Shown here piece by piece: positions 1 to 8,878 of a DNA stretch of 64,000 nucleotides. Each line of letters begins with the position of its first letter. The stretch's first letter is position 1. Source of the stretch: Nonomuraea pusilla (GTDB lineage Bacteria; Actinomycetota; Actinomycetes; Streptosporangiales; Streptosporangiaceae). The stretch is from contig NZ_FOBF01000015.1 in the NCBI RefSeq assembly GCF_900109355.1, positions 1 to 64,000 on the forward strand. The letters are read 5' to 3'. The position numbers and the translations under genes were made by a program. The notes under the pieces were generated by a model. That model saw only the letters and a list, made by a program, of their open reading frames with translations. It ran no database searches and was not told where the DNA came from.

Positions 1-772
1 GGGCGCGCTGGGCCTTGCCGAGGTTGGGGTCGGTGGCGTTCGGGTCCTGGACGGCTCCGGCGAGCGTGGCGGCCTGCGGCAGCGTGAGGTCCTTGGCGTG
101 GACGCCGAAGAAGCGCTTGGCGGCGGCCTCGACGCCGTTGGCGCCCGCGCCGAAGTAGGCGATGTTGAGGTACTTCTCCAGGATCTGGTCCTTGCTGTAC
201 TTCTCCTCGACCGCCATCGCGTACCGCAGCTCCTTGAGCTTGCGCGCGTAGCTGGCCTCCAGCGCCCTCGCCTTCTCCTTGTCGGTGACCGCCGAGTTGA
301 GCAGCACCTGCTTGACGTACTGCTGGGTGATGCTGGAGCCGCCCTGCGCGACGCCGCCCTTGGCGAAGTTCTTCACCAGGGCCCGGAACGTGCCCTCCAG
401 GTCGATGGCGCCGTGCTGGTAGAACCGGTCGTCCTCGATGGCCACGATCGCGGTCTTCATCACGTCGGCCACGTCGGTGAGCGGCACGACCTCGCGGTAC
501 TCGTCGTAGAAGCGGGCGATCTCGCCGCCCCTGGCGTCCTTGACGACCGTGACCTCGGCCGGTGGCGGCTCGACGAGGTCCTGCGGTGACAGGTCCACCT
601 CGCTCGCGGCGGCGGCGAGGCCGACGCCCGCGCCGCCCACCGCGGGCAGCGCGATGGCCGCGACCAGCACACCGGCGGCGGCCGCGGCGGCGGTGAGCCG
701 CGCGATCCCGGCGGCGGCCACGCCGGGCCCCTTCCCCTGCCGGTTCCCCCGCTGTCCCCCCTGTTTCCTCAT
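1..772 (-). CDS. Penicillin-binding protein, GT51 transglycosylase part (3' end outside window)
   Basis: The reverse strand is open from an ATG at 772 to the window edge (257 codons). It polymerises lipid II into glycan strands at the outer face of the membrane. The N-terminus is basic, then a hydrophobic Ala/Val-rich anchor spans about residues 22-57. The GT51 signature follows: AIEDDRFYQHGAID, with catalytic Glu113, and QGGSSITQQYVK near residues 143-154. The transpeptidase half expected of a bifunctional class A PBP would lie beyond position 1 and cannot be seen. The start lies 7 nt after the stop of the upstream beta-lactamase gene, with GAGG before the ATG, so the two are probably co-transcribed. 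Confidence 0.9.
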   Translation of the reverse strand, partial: MRKQGGQRGNRQGKGPGVAAAGIARLTAAAAAAGVLVAAIALPAVGGAGVGLAAAASEVDLSPQDLVEPPPAEVTVVKDARGGEIARFYDEYREVVPLTDVADVMKTAIVAIEDDRFYQHGAIDLEGTFRALVKNFAKGGVAQGGSSITQQYVKQVLLNSAVTDKEKARALEASYARKLKELRYAMAVEEKYSKDQILEKYLNIAYFGAGANGVEAAAKRFFGVHAKDLTLPQAATLAGAVQDPNATDPNLGKAQRA

Positions 773-779
773 GCCGGCC

Positions 780-1733
780 TCAGGAGAGCTTGCCCAGGCC
801 GCGGGCGAGGATCGTCGCGGTCCGGGAGACGATCTCGTCCTCGCGGGCGGCGCCGGCCGTGTCGCGGTTGGTGTAGATCGCGATGATGACGGGCGCGGCG
901 TCCTTGGCGGGCCAGACGATCGCGACGTCGTTGTTGGCGGCGTACGTCGGTCCGGTGCCGGTCTTGTCGCCGACCGTCCACGTCGGGGGCAGGCCGGCCC
1001 GGATGCGGGTGTCGCCGGTCTCGTTGGCCCGCAGCCAGCCGTTCAGCCGCTCCCTGTCCTCGGGGGCGAGCGCGTCACCCACGGTCAGGGCACGCAGGTC
1101 GCGGGCGAGCGCGGCCGGGGTCGTGGTGTCGCGCCGCTCCTTGGGGCTCCACAGGTTGAGCTCGGTCTCCCAGCGGTCGAGCCGGGAGACGGGGTCCTTG
1201 AGCGCGCGGAGGTAGCGGGTCAGCCCGGACGGCCCGCCGAGCTGCTTGAGGAGCATGTTGCCCGCGGTGTTGTCGCTCTTGGTGATGGCGGCCCGGCACA
1301 GCTCGGCGACGGTCATGCCGTCCTTGACGTGCTTCTCGGTCTCCGGCGAGTTCGGCTTCACCTCGTCCTGGGTCCAGGTGACCACCCGGTTCATCAGCCC
1401 GGGGTCGGACGTGCGGGCCTTGTGCAGCACGGCGGCGGCCGCGAGCGCCTTGAAGGTGGACAGCAGCGGGAACCGCTCGCCCGCCCGGTACGCGACGGTC
1501 TTCCCGGTGCCGGTGTCGAGGGCGTAGGCGCCGATGCGCGCCTGGTACGTCTTCTCCAGCGCGCGCAGTTCCTTGCGGGCCGAGGCCTCGCCCGGCGTCT
1601 GGATGATCGCCGTCCGCTGCGGGGCGGCGTACGCGGTGCCGGCGCCGTAGGAGGCGCCGCCCGCGAGGAGGGCTGCGGTCAGCGCGGCCGCCTGCAGGGT
1701 CGCCGTGATCCGGCGGCGACGGAGGTCTCGCAT
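780..1733 (-). CDS. Class A serine beta-lactamase
   Basis: A 317-aa secreted enzyme that hydrolyses beta-lactams through an acyl-serine. An Arg-rich signal sequence ends about residue 37 (AYA-AP). All Ambler class A landmarks are present: STFK at 92-95 (nucleophile Ser92), SDN at 153-155, the omega-loop Glu189 with Asn193 (ExxxN, within WETELN), and KTG at 257-259. Length is near the family norm. It is first in a two-gene operon with a GT51 penicillin-binding protein, so resistance enzyme and a possible target-type protein are made together. No BlaI/BlaR pair is next to it. Substrate range cannot be told from sequence. Confidence 0.93.
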   Translation of the reverse strand: MRDLRRRRITATLQAAALTAALLAGGASYGAGTAYAAPQRTAIIQTPGEASARKELRALEKTYQARIGAYALDTGTGKTVAYRAGERFPLLSTFKALAAAAVLHKARTSDPGLMNRVVTWTQDEVKPNSPETEKHVKDGMTVAELCRAAITKSDNTAGNMLLKQLGGPSGLTRYLRALKDPVSRLDRWETELNLWSPKERRDTTTPAALARDLRALTVGDALAPEDRERLNGWLRANETGDTRIRAGLPPTWTVGDKTGTGPTYAANNDVAIVWPAKDAAPVIIAIYTNRDTAGAAREDEIVSRTATILARGLGKLS

Positions 1734-1804
1734 GCTCGGTCCTCACTCTCGGTTCAACGGAGCGCAAGGAGCAAAGCAGATGCGATCAGCCCATGTCTAA
1801 TACC

Positions 1805-1827
1805 GATATCGCCAACGCATCGATATC
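1805..1827. promoter_or_regulatory. Inverted repeat upstream of the beta-lactamase gene
   Basis: GATATCG at 1805-1811 and CGATATC at 1821-1827 form a perfect 7-bp inverted repeat with a 9-bp spacer, about 75 bp upstream of the beta-lactamase start and just beyond the GntR gene's stop. This AT-rich patch is unlike its surroundings. It could be an operator for the bla-PBP operon; the binding protein is unknown. Confidence 0.45.
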
Positions 1828-1856
1828 CATTTCTGAATGAACGCAGGTGGAAGCGC

Positions 1857-2513
1857 TCAGGGGAAGAGGCTCTGGAGGGAGTGGCGGGCGCCCGTCAGGT
1901 GCGCGCGCATGCGGCGGACGGCCTCGGCGGCGTCGCCGGAGCTCATCGCGTCGAGCACGGCGCGGTGCTCGGCGACGATGCGCTCCCTGCCGAGCACCTG
2001 CCGGGTCTGGACCATGCACAGGTGCATCTCGCCCCTGATCATGCGGTAGACGCGGCTGATCCTGGGGCTGCCGACGGCGTCCACGAGCGACTGGTGGAAG
2101 CGCAGGTCGGCCTCCACGAACGCGCCGTGCGTGGCGTCCTGGCCGAGCTCGTGCAGGTCGGTGACCGCGCGGGACGCCGCGGAGACCGGCACCGCGCCGC
2201 GCTCGACGAGGAGGCGGACCACCTCCACCTCCAGCGGCGTACGGGCCAGGAACAGGTCCTCGACGTCCTCGCGGGAGAGCCGCGGGACGGACGTGCGCTT
2301 GTTCGCCTCGCGGTGCAGCAGCCCCTCGTGGATCAGGACGGCCAGGGCGCTGCGCGCGGTGGGCCGCGAGACGCCGTACGCGGCGGAGATCTCCGCCTCG
2401 GTCATGGTGCTGCCGGGCGCGTACTGCCCGTCGAGCACGCGCTCGCGCAGCGACCGGGCGAGCGCGTCGACGACGGACACCGTGGCGAGCTGGAGTGCGG
2501 CGTCCTGGGGCAA
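1857..2513 (-). CDS. GntR-family (FadR/FCD type) transcriptional regulator
   Basis: A winged-helix repressor with an FCD ligand domain. I chose the TTG at 2513 (218 aa) because GGAGG sits 6 nt upstream; an ATG further up (2543) would add ten residues but has no clear ribosome site. The N-terminal helix-turn-helix includes TMTEAEISAAYGVSRPTARSAL. The C-terminal helical FCD domain carries the metal/ligand-type residues DLRFH and EHRAVLDAM. It is divergent from the glcD-glcF pair and likely controls it, as GlcC-like regulators do for glycolate or lactate oxidation. The ligand (glycolate, lactate or another 2-hydroxyacid) is inferred from this context only. Confidence 0.88.
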   Translation of the reverse strand: MPQDAALQLATVSVVDALARSLRERVLDGQYAPGSTMTEAEISAAYGVSRPTARSALAVLIHEGLLHREANKRTSVPRLSREDVEDLFLARTPLEVEVVRLLVERGAVPVSAASRAVTDLHELGQDATHGAFVEADLRFHQSLVDAVGSPRISRVYRMIRGEMHLCMVQTRQVLGRERIVAEHRAVLDAMSSGDAAEAVRRMRAHLTGARHSLQSLFP

Positions 2514-2570
2514 TGCGGTCCTCCGATCGCGTGGGCAGCCCATTTTCCCACGGTGTCCGGCTCCGAACGA

Positions 2571-2599
2571 TTGACACACAAGGTACTTTGTCTGACACT
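2571..2599 (+). promoter_or_regulatory. Promoter of glcD-glcF with embedded palindromic operator
   Basis: TTGACA at 2571-2576 and GACACT at 2594-2599 are separated by 17 bp, a good -35 and a moderate -10. Between them lies the imperfect palindrome ACAAGGTACTTTGT (2578-2591, 12 of 14 positions symmetric). This is a natural place for the divergent GntR repressor to block transcription. GGAGG at 2622-2626 is the ribosome site for the next gene. Confidence 0.6.
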
Positions 2600-2632
2600 T
2601 TCCCGCGAGACAGGCACGGATGGAGGTGGCGG

Positions 2633-4009
2633 ATGACGGCGAAGCTGGCCGAGGCGCTGGCGGGGATCGTCGGCCCGGAGCACGTCAGCGTCGAACCCGG
2701 CGCGCTGGCCGCGCACGCGCGCGACGCCACGCCGCTCTTCGACGCGATGCCGCAGGCCGTGGTGCATCCGGGCAGCGCCGAGGAGGTGGCGGCGATCCTC
2801 AGGTACGCCACCGCCGAGGGCGTCCCGGTCGTGCCGCGCGGCGCGGGCTCGAACCTGTGCGCGGGCACGGTCCCGCTGCACGGCGGCATCGTCCTCGTCC
2901 TCACCAGGCTCAACCGGATCCTGGAAGTGAGCCGCGACGAACTGCTGGCCCGCGTGCAGACGGGCGTGCCCACGGCGAAGCTGGCCGCCGCCGCGGCCGA
3001 GGCCGGCCTGCTCTACGCGCCCGACCCCGGCAGCCACACCGTCTCGACGGTCGGCGGCAACGTCGCGACGTGCGCCGGCGGCCTGCGCGGCCTCAAGTAC
3101 GGCGTCACCCGCAACTACGTGCTCGGCCTGGAGGCCGTGCTCCCCACCGGGGAGATCATCCGCACCGGAGGCCGGCTCTGGAAGGACGTCGCCGGCTACG
3201 ACCTCACCCGGCTGCTCACCGGCTCGGAGGGCACCCTCGCCGTGATCACCGAGGCGACGGTGGCGCTGCTGCCCAAGCCGGAGACGACGGGCACCGGCGT
3301 CGCCTACTTCCCCACCCTCGCCGACGCCTCGCGGGCGGTCACCGCCGTGATCGCGTCCGGGATCGTGCCCGCCACGCTGGAGTTCCTCGACCAGAAGTGC
3401 ATCGCCGCCGTGGAGGAGTTCGCCGGGCTGGGCCTGCGGGCGGACGCGGGGGCGCTGCTGCTGTTCGGCGACGACGGCCAGGCCGCCACCGTCGAGGGCA
3501 ACCTGGCCAGGATCGAGGGGATCTGCGCCGATGAGGGCGCGCTGGAGGTCACCCTCGCCGAGGACGTCGCCAGGGCCGACGCGCTGCTCGCCGCCCGCCG
3601 CTGCTCGCTGCCCGCGCTGTCGCGGCTCGGCTCGCTGACCGTCCTGGAGGACGTCAGCGTGCCGCGCCACCGGCTGGCCGGGATGGTGGCCCGCATCGAC
3701 GAGATCGCCGCCGCGCACGACCTGCTCATCGCAACCTTCGGCCACGCCGGCGACGGCAACCTCCACCCGACGTGCGTGCTGGACCCCGACGACGGCGAGG
3801 CGATCGAGCGCTGCCACCAGGCGTTCGCCGAGATCTTCTCCGCCGCCATCGCCCTCGACGGCACCATCACCGGCGAGCACGGCGTCGGCGCGGCCAAGCT
3901 GCCGTACCTGGAGGAGCGGCTCGGCGGCGACCAGGTCGCCCTGCTCGGCCGGATCAAGCGCGCCTTCGACCCCGCAGGCATTCTCAACCCCGGAAAGCTG
4001 GGCTCATGA
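2633..4009 (+). CDS. glcD: FAD-linked oxidase, glycolate oxidase subunit GlcD-like
   Basis: A 458-aa flavoprotein of the VAO/PCMH class, oxidising a 2-hydroxyacid such as glycolate or D-lactate. The start at 2633 is fixed by GGAGG 6 nt upstream. The FAD-binding domain shows PRGAGSNLC (68-76) and GGNVATCAGGLRGLKYG; the C-terminal oxidase domain shows HAGDGNLHP and GTITGEHGVG, both typical of GlcD. The stop overlaps the start of the Fe-S partner (ATGA), so the two are translationally coupled. No GlcE-like third subunit is present, so the complex may be a two-subunit form. Confidence 0.92.
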   Translation: MTAKLAEALAGIVGPEHVSVEPGALAAHARDATPLFDAMPQAVVHPGSAEEVAAILRYATAEGVPVVPRGAGSNLCAGTVPLHGGIVLVLTRLNRILEVSRDELLARVQTGVPTAKLAAAAAEAGLLYAPDPGSHTVSTVGGNVATCAGGLRGLKYGVTRNYVLGLEAVLPTGEIIRTGGRLWKDVAGYDLTRLLTGSEGTLAVITEATVALLPKPETTGTGVAYFPTLADASRAVTAVIASGIVPATLEFLDQKCIAAVEEFAGLGLRADAGALLLFGDDGQAATVEGNLARIEGICADEGALEVTLAEDVARADALLAARRCSLPALSRLGSLTVLEDVSVPRHRLAGMVARIDEIAAAHDLLIATFGHAGDGNLHPTCVLDPDDGEAIERCHQAFAEIFSAAIALDGTITGEHGVGAAKLPYLEERLGGDQVALLGRIKRAFDPAGILNPGKLGS

Positions 4010-5079
4010 CCGAGCGTCCCATCTTCGACAAGGACCTGCTCGACCGGTGCATCTCGTGCGGGTTCTGCCTGCCGGCCTGCCCCACGTACGCGATGACCGG
4101 CAAGGAGACGTCCTCGCCGCGTGGCCGGATCACCCTGATGCGGGCGCTGGAGACGGGCCGGCTCGACGACGACGACCCGACGCTGGCCGAGGAGTCGTCG
4201 TTCTGCCTGGGCTGCCGAGCCTGCGAGACGGTCTGCCCGGCGGGCGTGCAGTACGGCTCGCTGCTGGAGCAGTGGCGCGACCACCAGTGGCAGGGTCGCC
4301 GCCGCCCCTGGATCGCCAGGGTGCTCATGGCCGTCGTCTCCAGGCCGGCCCTGCTGCGGCTGCAGCGGCTGGTCCGCCGGCACGCCTCAGGGCCGGCCCG
4401 CGCCGCCGCCCCGGAGGCGCCGGTGTCGCTCATGCTGGGCTGCGTCGAGCGCGGCCTGTACCCGGGGGTGTCGCGGGCGGTGCGGCGGCTGCGGCCCGAG
4501 GTGTCCGTACCGGCCGGGCAGGGGTGCTGCGGCGCGCTGCACGCGCACAACGGCGACTCCGAAGGCGGGGCGCGGCTCGCCCGCGAGCTGGGCGGCCGGC
4601 TGCCCGGCACGATCGTGACCACCGCGGGCGGCTGCGCCGCCCACCTCGCCCACCACGTCGGCCGCGACCGGGTCAAGGAGCTGAGCGAGTACCTGACGGA
4701 GGCCGGGTACGAGCCGGCCGGCCAGGTGACGGTGGACGGCCGCCGGGCCCGCGCCGCCCTGCAGGACTCCTGCCACCTGCGCAACGGCCTCGGCGTGACC
4801 CGCCCGCCCCGCGAGCTGATCGCCGCCGTGGCCGACTACGTCGAGCTGCCCGGCGCGGGCGACTGCTGCGGAGCCGCGGGGACGTACGCGATGGTGCGTC
4901 CCGCAGACAGCCGCGCCGTGCTCGACCCGAAGCTCGACGCCATCGAGGCCGCGGACCTCGACTACCTCGTCACCGTCAACCCCGGCTGCCTGCGCCAGCT
5001 CCAGCAGGGGCTGCGGCGCCGCCGCTCGCGGGTGAAGGTCGTGCACCTGGCGGAGTTCCTGGCCCTGGCCGGAGGCTGA
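4006..5079 (+). CDS. glcF: Fe-S / CCG-domain protein, glycolate oxidase subunit GlcF-like
   Basis: A 357-aa electron-transfer partner of the preceding flavoprotein. Two [4Fe-4S] ferredoxin motifs are visible: C15-x2-C18-x2-C21-x3-C25-P and C67-x2-C70-x2-C73-x3-C77-P. Two cysteine-rich CCG-type modules follow (CCGALHAHNG; and DSCHLRN with CCGAAGTYAM). Order and length match GlcF or the LldE-like heterodisulfide reductase family. It overlaps glcD by 4 nt. Electrons would pass from FAD through these clusters to a quinone or other carrier at the membrane. Confidence 0.92.
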   Translation: MTERPIFDKDLLDRCISCGFCLPACPTYAMTGKETSSPRGRITLMRALETGRLDDDDPTLAEESSFCLGCRACETVCPAGVQYGSLLEQWRDHQWQGRRRPWIARVLMAVVSRPALLRLQRLVRRHASGPARAAAPEAPVSLMLGCVERGLYPGVSRAVRRLRPEVSVPAGQGCCGALHAHNGDSEGGARLARELGGRLPGTIVTTAGGCAAHLAHHVGRDRVKELSEYLTEAGYEPAGQVTVDGRRARAALQDSCHLRNGLGVTRPPRELIAAVADYVELPGAGDCCGAAGTYAMVRPADSRAVLDPKLDAIEAADLDYLVTVNPGCLRQLQQGLRRRRSRVKVVHLAEFLALAGG

Positions 5080-5091
5080 GCCCCCGGGCGG

Positions 5092-5781
5092 TCACCAGGG
5101 CAGCGGGCCGTCCTCACAGGTGAACGTGCCGGTGGGCCCGCCTGCCTGGGCGGTCGCCATGCGGACGGCCACCGCCGCGCCCTCCGCCGCGGAGCGGTCG
5201 CCGGTGTGGCCCGTCATGTCGGTGGCACAGTGCCCCGGGTCCACCGCGTTGACCACGATGCCCGCCTCGCGCAGCTCGTTGGCGTACAGGACGGTGAGGG
5301 CGTTCACGGCGCTCTTGGCCGAGTTGTAGGCAAGCATCCGCCAGTCGGCGTTGATGCCGTCCCGGGCGGACGTCAGCGCGACGGAGCCCAGCCTGGTCGT
5401 CAGGTTGACGACGCGGGCGTCGTCCGACGCCCGCAGCAGCGGGATCATCGCGTGCGTCACGGCGACGAGCCCGAAGACGCCCACCTCGTACGTGGCGCGC
5501 ATGTGGTCGGCCGTCACGTCCGCCGGGCTCACCCCGTGGTCGCCGCAGATCGCGGCGTTGTTCACCAGGACGTCCAGGCGTCCGTGGGCGGCGTCGACGG
5601 TCTTGGCCGCGTTCGCGACCGCCGCCCCGTCGGTGACGTCGAGCAGCAGCGGGGTCGTGCCCTCGGGCGCGTGGCCCTCGTCACGCACCCCGGCGAACAC
5701 GGCCATCCCGAGATCCGCGAGCTGCCGGGCGATCTCCCTGCCGACGCCTCGTCCTGCCCCGGTCACCAGTGCGATCTTCAC
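5092..5781 (-). CDS. Short-chain dehydrogenase/reductase
   Basis: A 229-aa classical SDR with a GTG start. The nucleotide-binding turn TGAGRGVG lies at residues 7-14, NNAA follows strand 4, and the catalytic pair is in YNSAK. Residues after the cofactor strand (GVRD) suggest NADP(H), but this is weak. The substrate is unknown. It runs convergent to glcF, with 12 nt between the stops, so it is a separate unit. Confidence 0.88.
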   Translation of the reverse strand: MKIALVTGAGRGVGREIARQLADLGMAVFAGVRDEGHAPEGTTPLLLDVTDGAAVANAAKTVDAAHGRLDVLVNNAAICGDHGVSPADVTADHMRATYEVGVFGLVAVTHAMIPLLRASDDARVVNLTTRLGSVALTSARDGINADWRMLAYNSAKSAVNALTVLYANELREAGIVVNAVDPGHCATDMTGHTGDRSAAEGAAVAVRMATAQAGGPTGTFTCEDGPLPW

Positions 5782-5877
5782 TGATCGTCCTCCTTGCGTT
5801 CGAGGACGCCAGTCTCGGCGCGCGCACTTGGAACCCGTCTGGATCTCAGTTGGACCGTGCCAGGCCGTTCCCCGCTT

Positions 5878-6540
5878 TCACAGGCCCAGTTCGGCGGCGC
5901 GCAGGCCGGCCTGGAAGCGGGAGCCCGCGTCCAGCGCCGCCATCAGCGCCGCCACCCGCCTCCGGTACGTGCGCAGCGAGAGCCCCAGCCGCCGCGCCGC
6001 CGCCTCGTCGGTGTGGCCGGCGCCGAGCTCGCGCAGCACCGCCAGGCCGTCGGCGTCGAGGTGCGGCATGGCGCCGTCGAAGTACGCGGTGAAGTCCGTG
6101 GCCGTCTCCCACGCCGCCTGGAAGAGCGCGTACACGCCGCCGATGAGCGCGGGCACGGTCGTCACGGTGAACTCGCGCGGGCCGGGCCCGTCGTCGCCGG
6201 CCGCCAGGATCATCACCCGCCGGTCGATGATGATCGTCTCGTGCGGGAGCGGCGCCGAGCTGATGCGGACGTGCGCGCCCTTGGCCGTGACCTCCCTGAG
6301 GTGCCTCCGCGCCCCCTCGTCGGCCAGCGCCGCCGGGCTGAGCAGCTTCCTCACGGTGAAGCCGGGGGCGTCGGGCGCGCGCATCCCGCCGGCGATCCTC
6401 AGCCGCGCCTCCGGCTGCGACCAGGTGTCGAGGTCGCGGGCCGCGCAGACGAAGTCGTGCCGGGCCCCCGTGAACAGGTGACCGGCCCTGGCGGCGAGCT
6501 CGGCGTCGCCGCGGACGGTGATGACCTGGTCGGCAGACAT
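5878..6540 (-). CDS. Helix-turn-helix regulator with C-terminal LuxR-type domain
   Basis: A 220-aa protein. The last about 60 residues form a LuxR/GerE-like helix-turn-helix (LRELGAGHTDEAAARRLGLSLRTYRRRV). The N-terminal part (RGDAELAARAGHLFTGARHDFVCAARDLDTW) and the central SSAPLPHETIIIDRRVMIL resemble the phospholipase-D-like sensor fold seen in TrmB/LuxR-type actinobacterial regulators. It is divergent from the aldo/keto reductase gene with only 83 bp between starts, so it probably controls that gene. No signal or phosphoacceptor domain is seen. Confidence 0.78.
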   Translation of the reverse strand: MSADQVITVRGDAELAARAGHLFTGARHDFVCAARDLDTWSQPEARLRIAGGMRAPDAPGFTVRKLLSPAALADEGARRHLREVTAKGAHVRISSAPLPHETIIIDRRVMILAAGDDGPGPREFTVTTVPALIGGVYALFQAAWETATDFTAYFDGAMPHLDADGLAVLRELGAGHTDEAAARRLGLSLRTYRRRVAALMAALDAGSRFQAGLRAAELGL

Positions 6541-6623
6541 CTGTCCATTATCGCCGCCCTCCCGGACTGGCAGCTTGCTGCCACCGCGTTGGCACGCCCC
6601 CGGCCCCGCACGAAGCTGAGGGC

Positions 6624-7496
6624 ATGACGAACGACCTCAGCACCGCCCGGCCGGACACGTTCCTCCTCGGCGGCGACCTCCCCGTACGCCGCCTCGGGTT
6701 CGGCGCCATGCGCCTGCCCACGGGGACCTTCCAGGGCCCGCCCCGCGACCCCGGTACCGGGGTCGCCGTGCTCCGCCGCGCCGTCGAGCTGGGCGTGAAC
6801 CACATCGACACCGCCTGGTTCTACCGGCGCGGCACGGTCGTGGCCAACGAGCTGATCAGGAAGGCCCTCGCGCCGTACCGGGACGGCCTGGTGATCGCCA
6901 CGAAGGTCGGGCCGCTGCTCGCAGCCGACGGGGTGCCCCGCGGCGAGGCGGGGCCCGGCGAGCTGCGCCGCCTGGTGGAGGAGAACCTCGACACGCTCGG
7001 ACTGGACCGGCTCGACCTGGTCTACCTGCGCGTGGGCGGCATGGGCGGCCCCGGCGGCGAGCCCGTCGGGGAGCGGTTCGCCGCCCTCGCCGCGCTGCGC
7101 GACGAGGGGCTGATCCGGCACCTCGGCGTCAGCAACGTCGACGCCGCGCAGCTCGCCGAGGCCCGCGCCATCGCGCCGGTCGCCGCCGTGCAGAACAGCT
7201 TCCACGTCCACGACCGCGACGACCCCCTCCTCGCCGTCTGCGAGCAGTCCGGCATCGCGTACGTGCCGTTCTTCCCGCTCGGCGGCGGCCACCGGCCCAT
7301 CGACGCCGCCCGCGTGGAGCGCGTCGCGGCCCGCCACGGGGCGTCGGCCGCGCAGGTGGCGCTCGCCTGGCTGCTGTCCGCCTCGCCCGCGCTGCTCGCC
7401 ATCCCCGGCACCGGCTCCCTCGCGCACCTGGAGGAGAACATGGACGCCGCCCGCCTCCGCCTGACGGAGGACGACCTCGCGGTCCTCACCGGCTGA
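6624..7496 (+). CDS. Aldo/keto reductase family oxidoreductase
   Basis: A 290-aa TIM-barrel reductase. Seen are the N-terminal RRLGFGAMRLP, the acid/Tyr segment HIDTAWFYRRG, the active-site Lys in IATKVGP, and the NADPH-binding end AIPGTGSLAHLEENMDAA. The usual strand-4 His is replaced: the sequence reads DLVYLRVGG, with Arg where many family members have His. Such a change is found in some aldo/keto reductase subgroups and can alter ketone versus enone preference. The gene is divergent from a LuxR-type regulator. Confidence 0.88.
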   Translation: MTNDLSTARPDTFLLGGDLPVRRLGFGAMRLPTGTFQGPPRDPGTGVAVLRRAVELGVNHIDTAWFYRRGTVVANELIRKALAPYRDGLVIATKVGPLLAADGVPRGEAGPGELRRLVEENLDTLGLDRLDLVYLRVGGMGGPGGEPVGERFAALAALRDEGLIRHLGVSNVDAAQLAEARAIAPVAAVQNSFHVHDRDDPLLAVCEQSGIAYVPFFPLGGGHRPIDAARVERVAARHGASAAQVALAWLLSASPALLAIPGTGSLAHLEENMDAARLRLTEDDLAVLTG

Positions 7497-7577
7497 CCTG
7501 GGGCGGCGCCGCCGTGGTCACCATTCCTGGGACATTCTCCGGACATGGCGTGACGCGGAACCGTCAACCATCTCACC

Positions 7578-8477
7578 GTGACGCAGCCACAGCCGGGGCA
7601 GGACGCGGGCCGGGGGATCCACCGGTTCACCGTCGGGGCCCTCACCTGCGCGGTCGTCAGCGACGGCCAGCTCGACCCGCCCTGGGACCCGCCGCTGCGC
7701 GAGTTCTTCACCCCGGCGACCGGCGTGCCCGAGCGGGAGCTGCGCGCCGCCGCCGCCCGGGAGGGTCGCGCGAGGCCCACGGTGACGTGCGGCTACAACT
7801 GTCTCTGCGTCGAGACCGCCGACGGGTTCGCCGTGATCGACACCGGGCTGGGCCGCGGCTTCCCCGGCTACGGCCCCCACATCACCCCGCTCGTCGGGAG
7901 GTTCGCCGGGCGGCTGGCCGAGGCCGGGCTCCGCGGGCGGGAACCGGCGGCCGTCCTGTTCACCCACCTCCACGAGGACCACACGCGCGGCGCCGTCTGG
8001 CCTGGCGAGCCCGCGTTCCCGGACGCGGCGGCGTACGCGCACGCCGCCGAGCTCGCGTACTGGTCGGCCCCCTCCTGCCCCGCCCCCGCCGACCAGCGCG
8101 GGCCCGCGCTCCGCGCGATCCGGGCCCTCGGCGCAGGGCTGCGTGCCTTCGAGTACGGCGCCGAGGTGCTGCCGAACGTCCGCACCGTGGAGGCCGCGGG
8201 CCACACCCCCGGGCACACGGCGTTCCTGCTGGAGTCGCGGGGCGAGCGGCTGCTGTGCGCGGGCGACACCTTCCACGACCCGCTCCAGCTCGGCCACCTC
8301 GCCTGGCGCACCCCGTGGGACCTCGACGGCCCGCGCTCCGTGCTCAGCCGCCGCAGGCTCCTCGACCTCGCCGCGGCCGAGCGGCTGCCCGTGCACGCCT
8401 ACCACCTGCCGTTCCCCGGCCTCGGGCTGGTCGAACGGCACGGCGACGCCTTCACCTGGCAGCCCGTCCTGCCCTGA
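7578..8477 (+). CDS. Metallo-beta-lactamase fold hydrolase
   Basis: A 299-aa protein with a GTG start. The zinc motif is FTHLHEDHTRG (HxHxDH), with further metal ligands in GHTPGHTAF and CAGDTFHDP and the late Tyr-His region AYHLPFPGLG. It resembles the lactonase/RNase-Z-like hydrolases rather than resistance enzymes; no signal peptide is visible, so it is cytoplasmic. The substrate is unknown. It sits between the aldo/keto reductase and cutA on the same strand. Confidence 0.88.
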   Translation: MTQPQPGQDAGRGIHRFTVGALTCAVVSDGQLDPPWDPPLREFFTPATGVPERELRAAAAREGRARPTVTCGYNCLCVETADGFAVIDTGLGRGFPGYGPHITPLVGRFAGRLAEAGLRGREPAAVLFTHLHEDHTRGAVWPGEPAFPDAAAYAHAAELAYWSAPSCPAPADQRGPALRAIRALGAGLRAFEYGAEVLPNVRTVEAAGHTPGHTAFLLESRGERLLCAGDTFHDPLQLGHLAWRTPWDLDGPRSVLSRRRLLDLAAAERLPVHAYHLPFPGLGLVERHGDAFTWQPVLP

Positions 8478-8539
8478 CCTGCGGCCTGGGGCCGCGGTCT
8501 CCTTGCCCGGTGCGCGGGCGATCCGGCAGAGTGGGCGGC

Positions 8540-8878
8540 ATGGGGCAGGCCGGGACAGGGGCGGAGTACGTCGAGGTGCGGGTGACCGCGGGCAGCCGGG
8601 ACGAGGCCGACCGTCTCGCCGCCGCCGTCGTCACGCACCGCCTGGCCGCCTGCGCGCAGGTCGTCGGGCCCATCACCTCCACGTACCGGTGGAACGGCGC
8701 CGTCGAACGCTCCGACGAGTGGCTGCTGCTCATGAAGACGACGCTGGAACGCTTCGACGACCTCGCCGCCCACGTCCGCCGCCTCCACTCGTACGACGTC
8801 CCCGAGATCGCCGCCGTCCCCTTGACCGCCGGCACCGACGCCTACCTGCGCTGGATCCGCGAGGAGACCTCCCGCTGA
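8540..8878 (+). CDS. cutA: CutA1 family divalent-ion tolerance protein
   Basis: A 112-aa small trimeric PII-like protein. Family landmarks are RLAACAQVVGPITSTYRWNG, the EWLLLMKT strand, and the C-terminal HSYDVPEIAAVPLTAGTDAYLRWI. The start ATG at 8540 was chosen because the homology begins directly after it, although the frame is open further upstream. CutA proteins are linked to copper/divalent cation tolerance, but the biochemical role is unsettled. Confidence 0.92.
   Translation: MGQAGTGAEYVEVRVTAGSRDEADRLAAAVVTHRLAACAQVVGPITSTYRWNGAVERSDEWLLLMKTTLERFDDLAAHVRRLHSYDVPEIAAVPLTAGTDAYLRWIREETSR

Noticed and set aside
7514..8878. A single 454-aa fusion of hydrolase and CutA
   Set aside because: The first 340 codons of that frame are a shadow of the metallo-hydrolase gene; only the CutA part from 8540 has homology.
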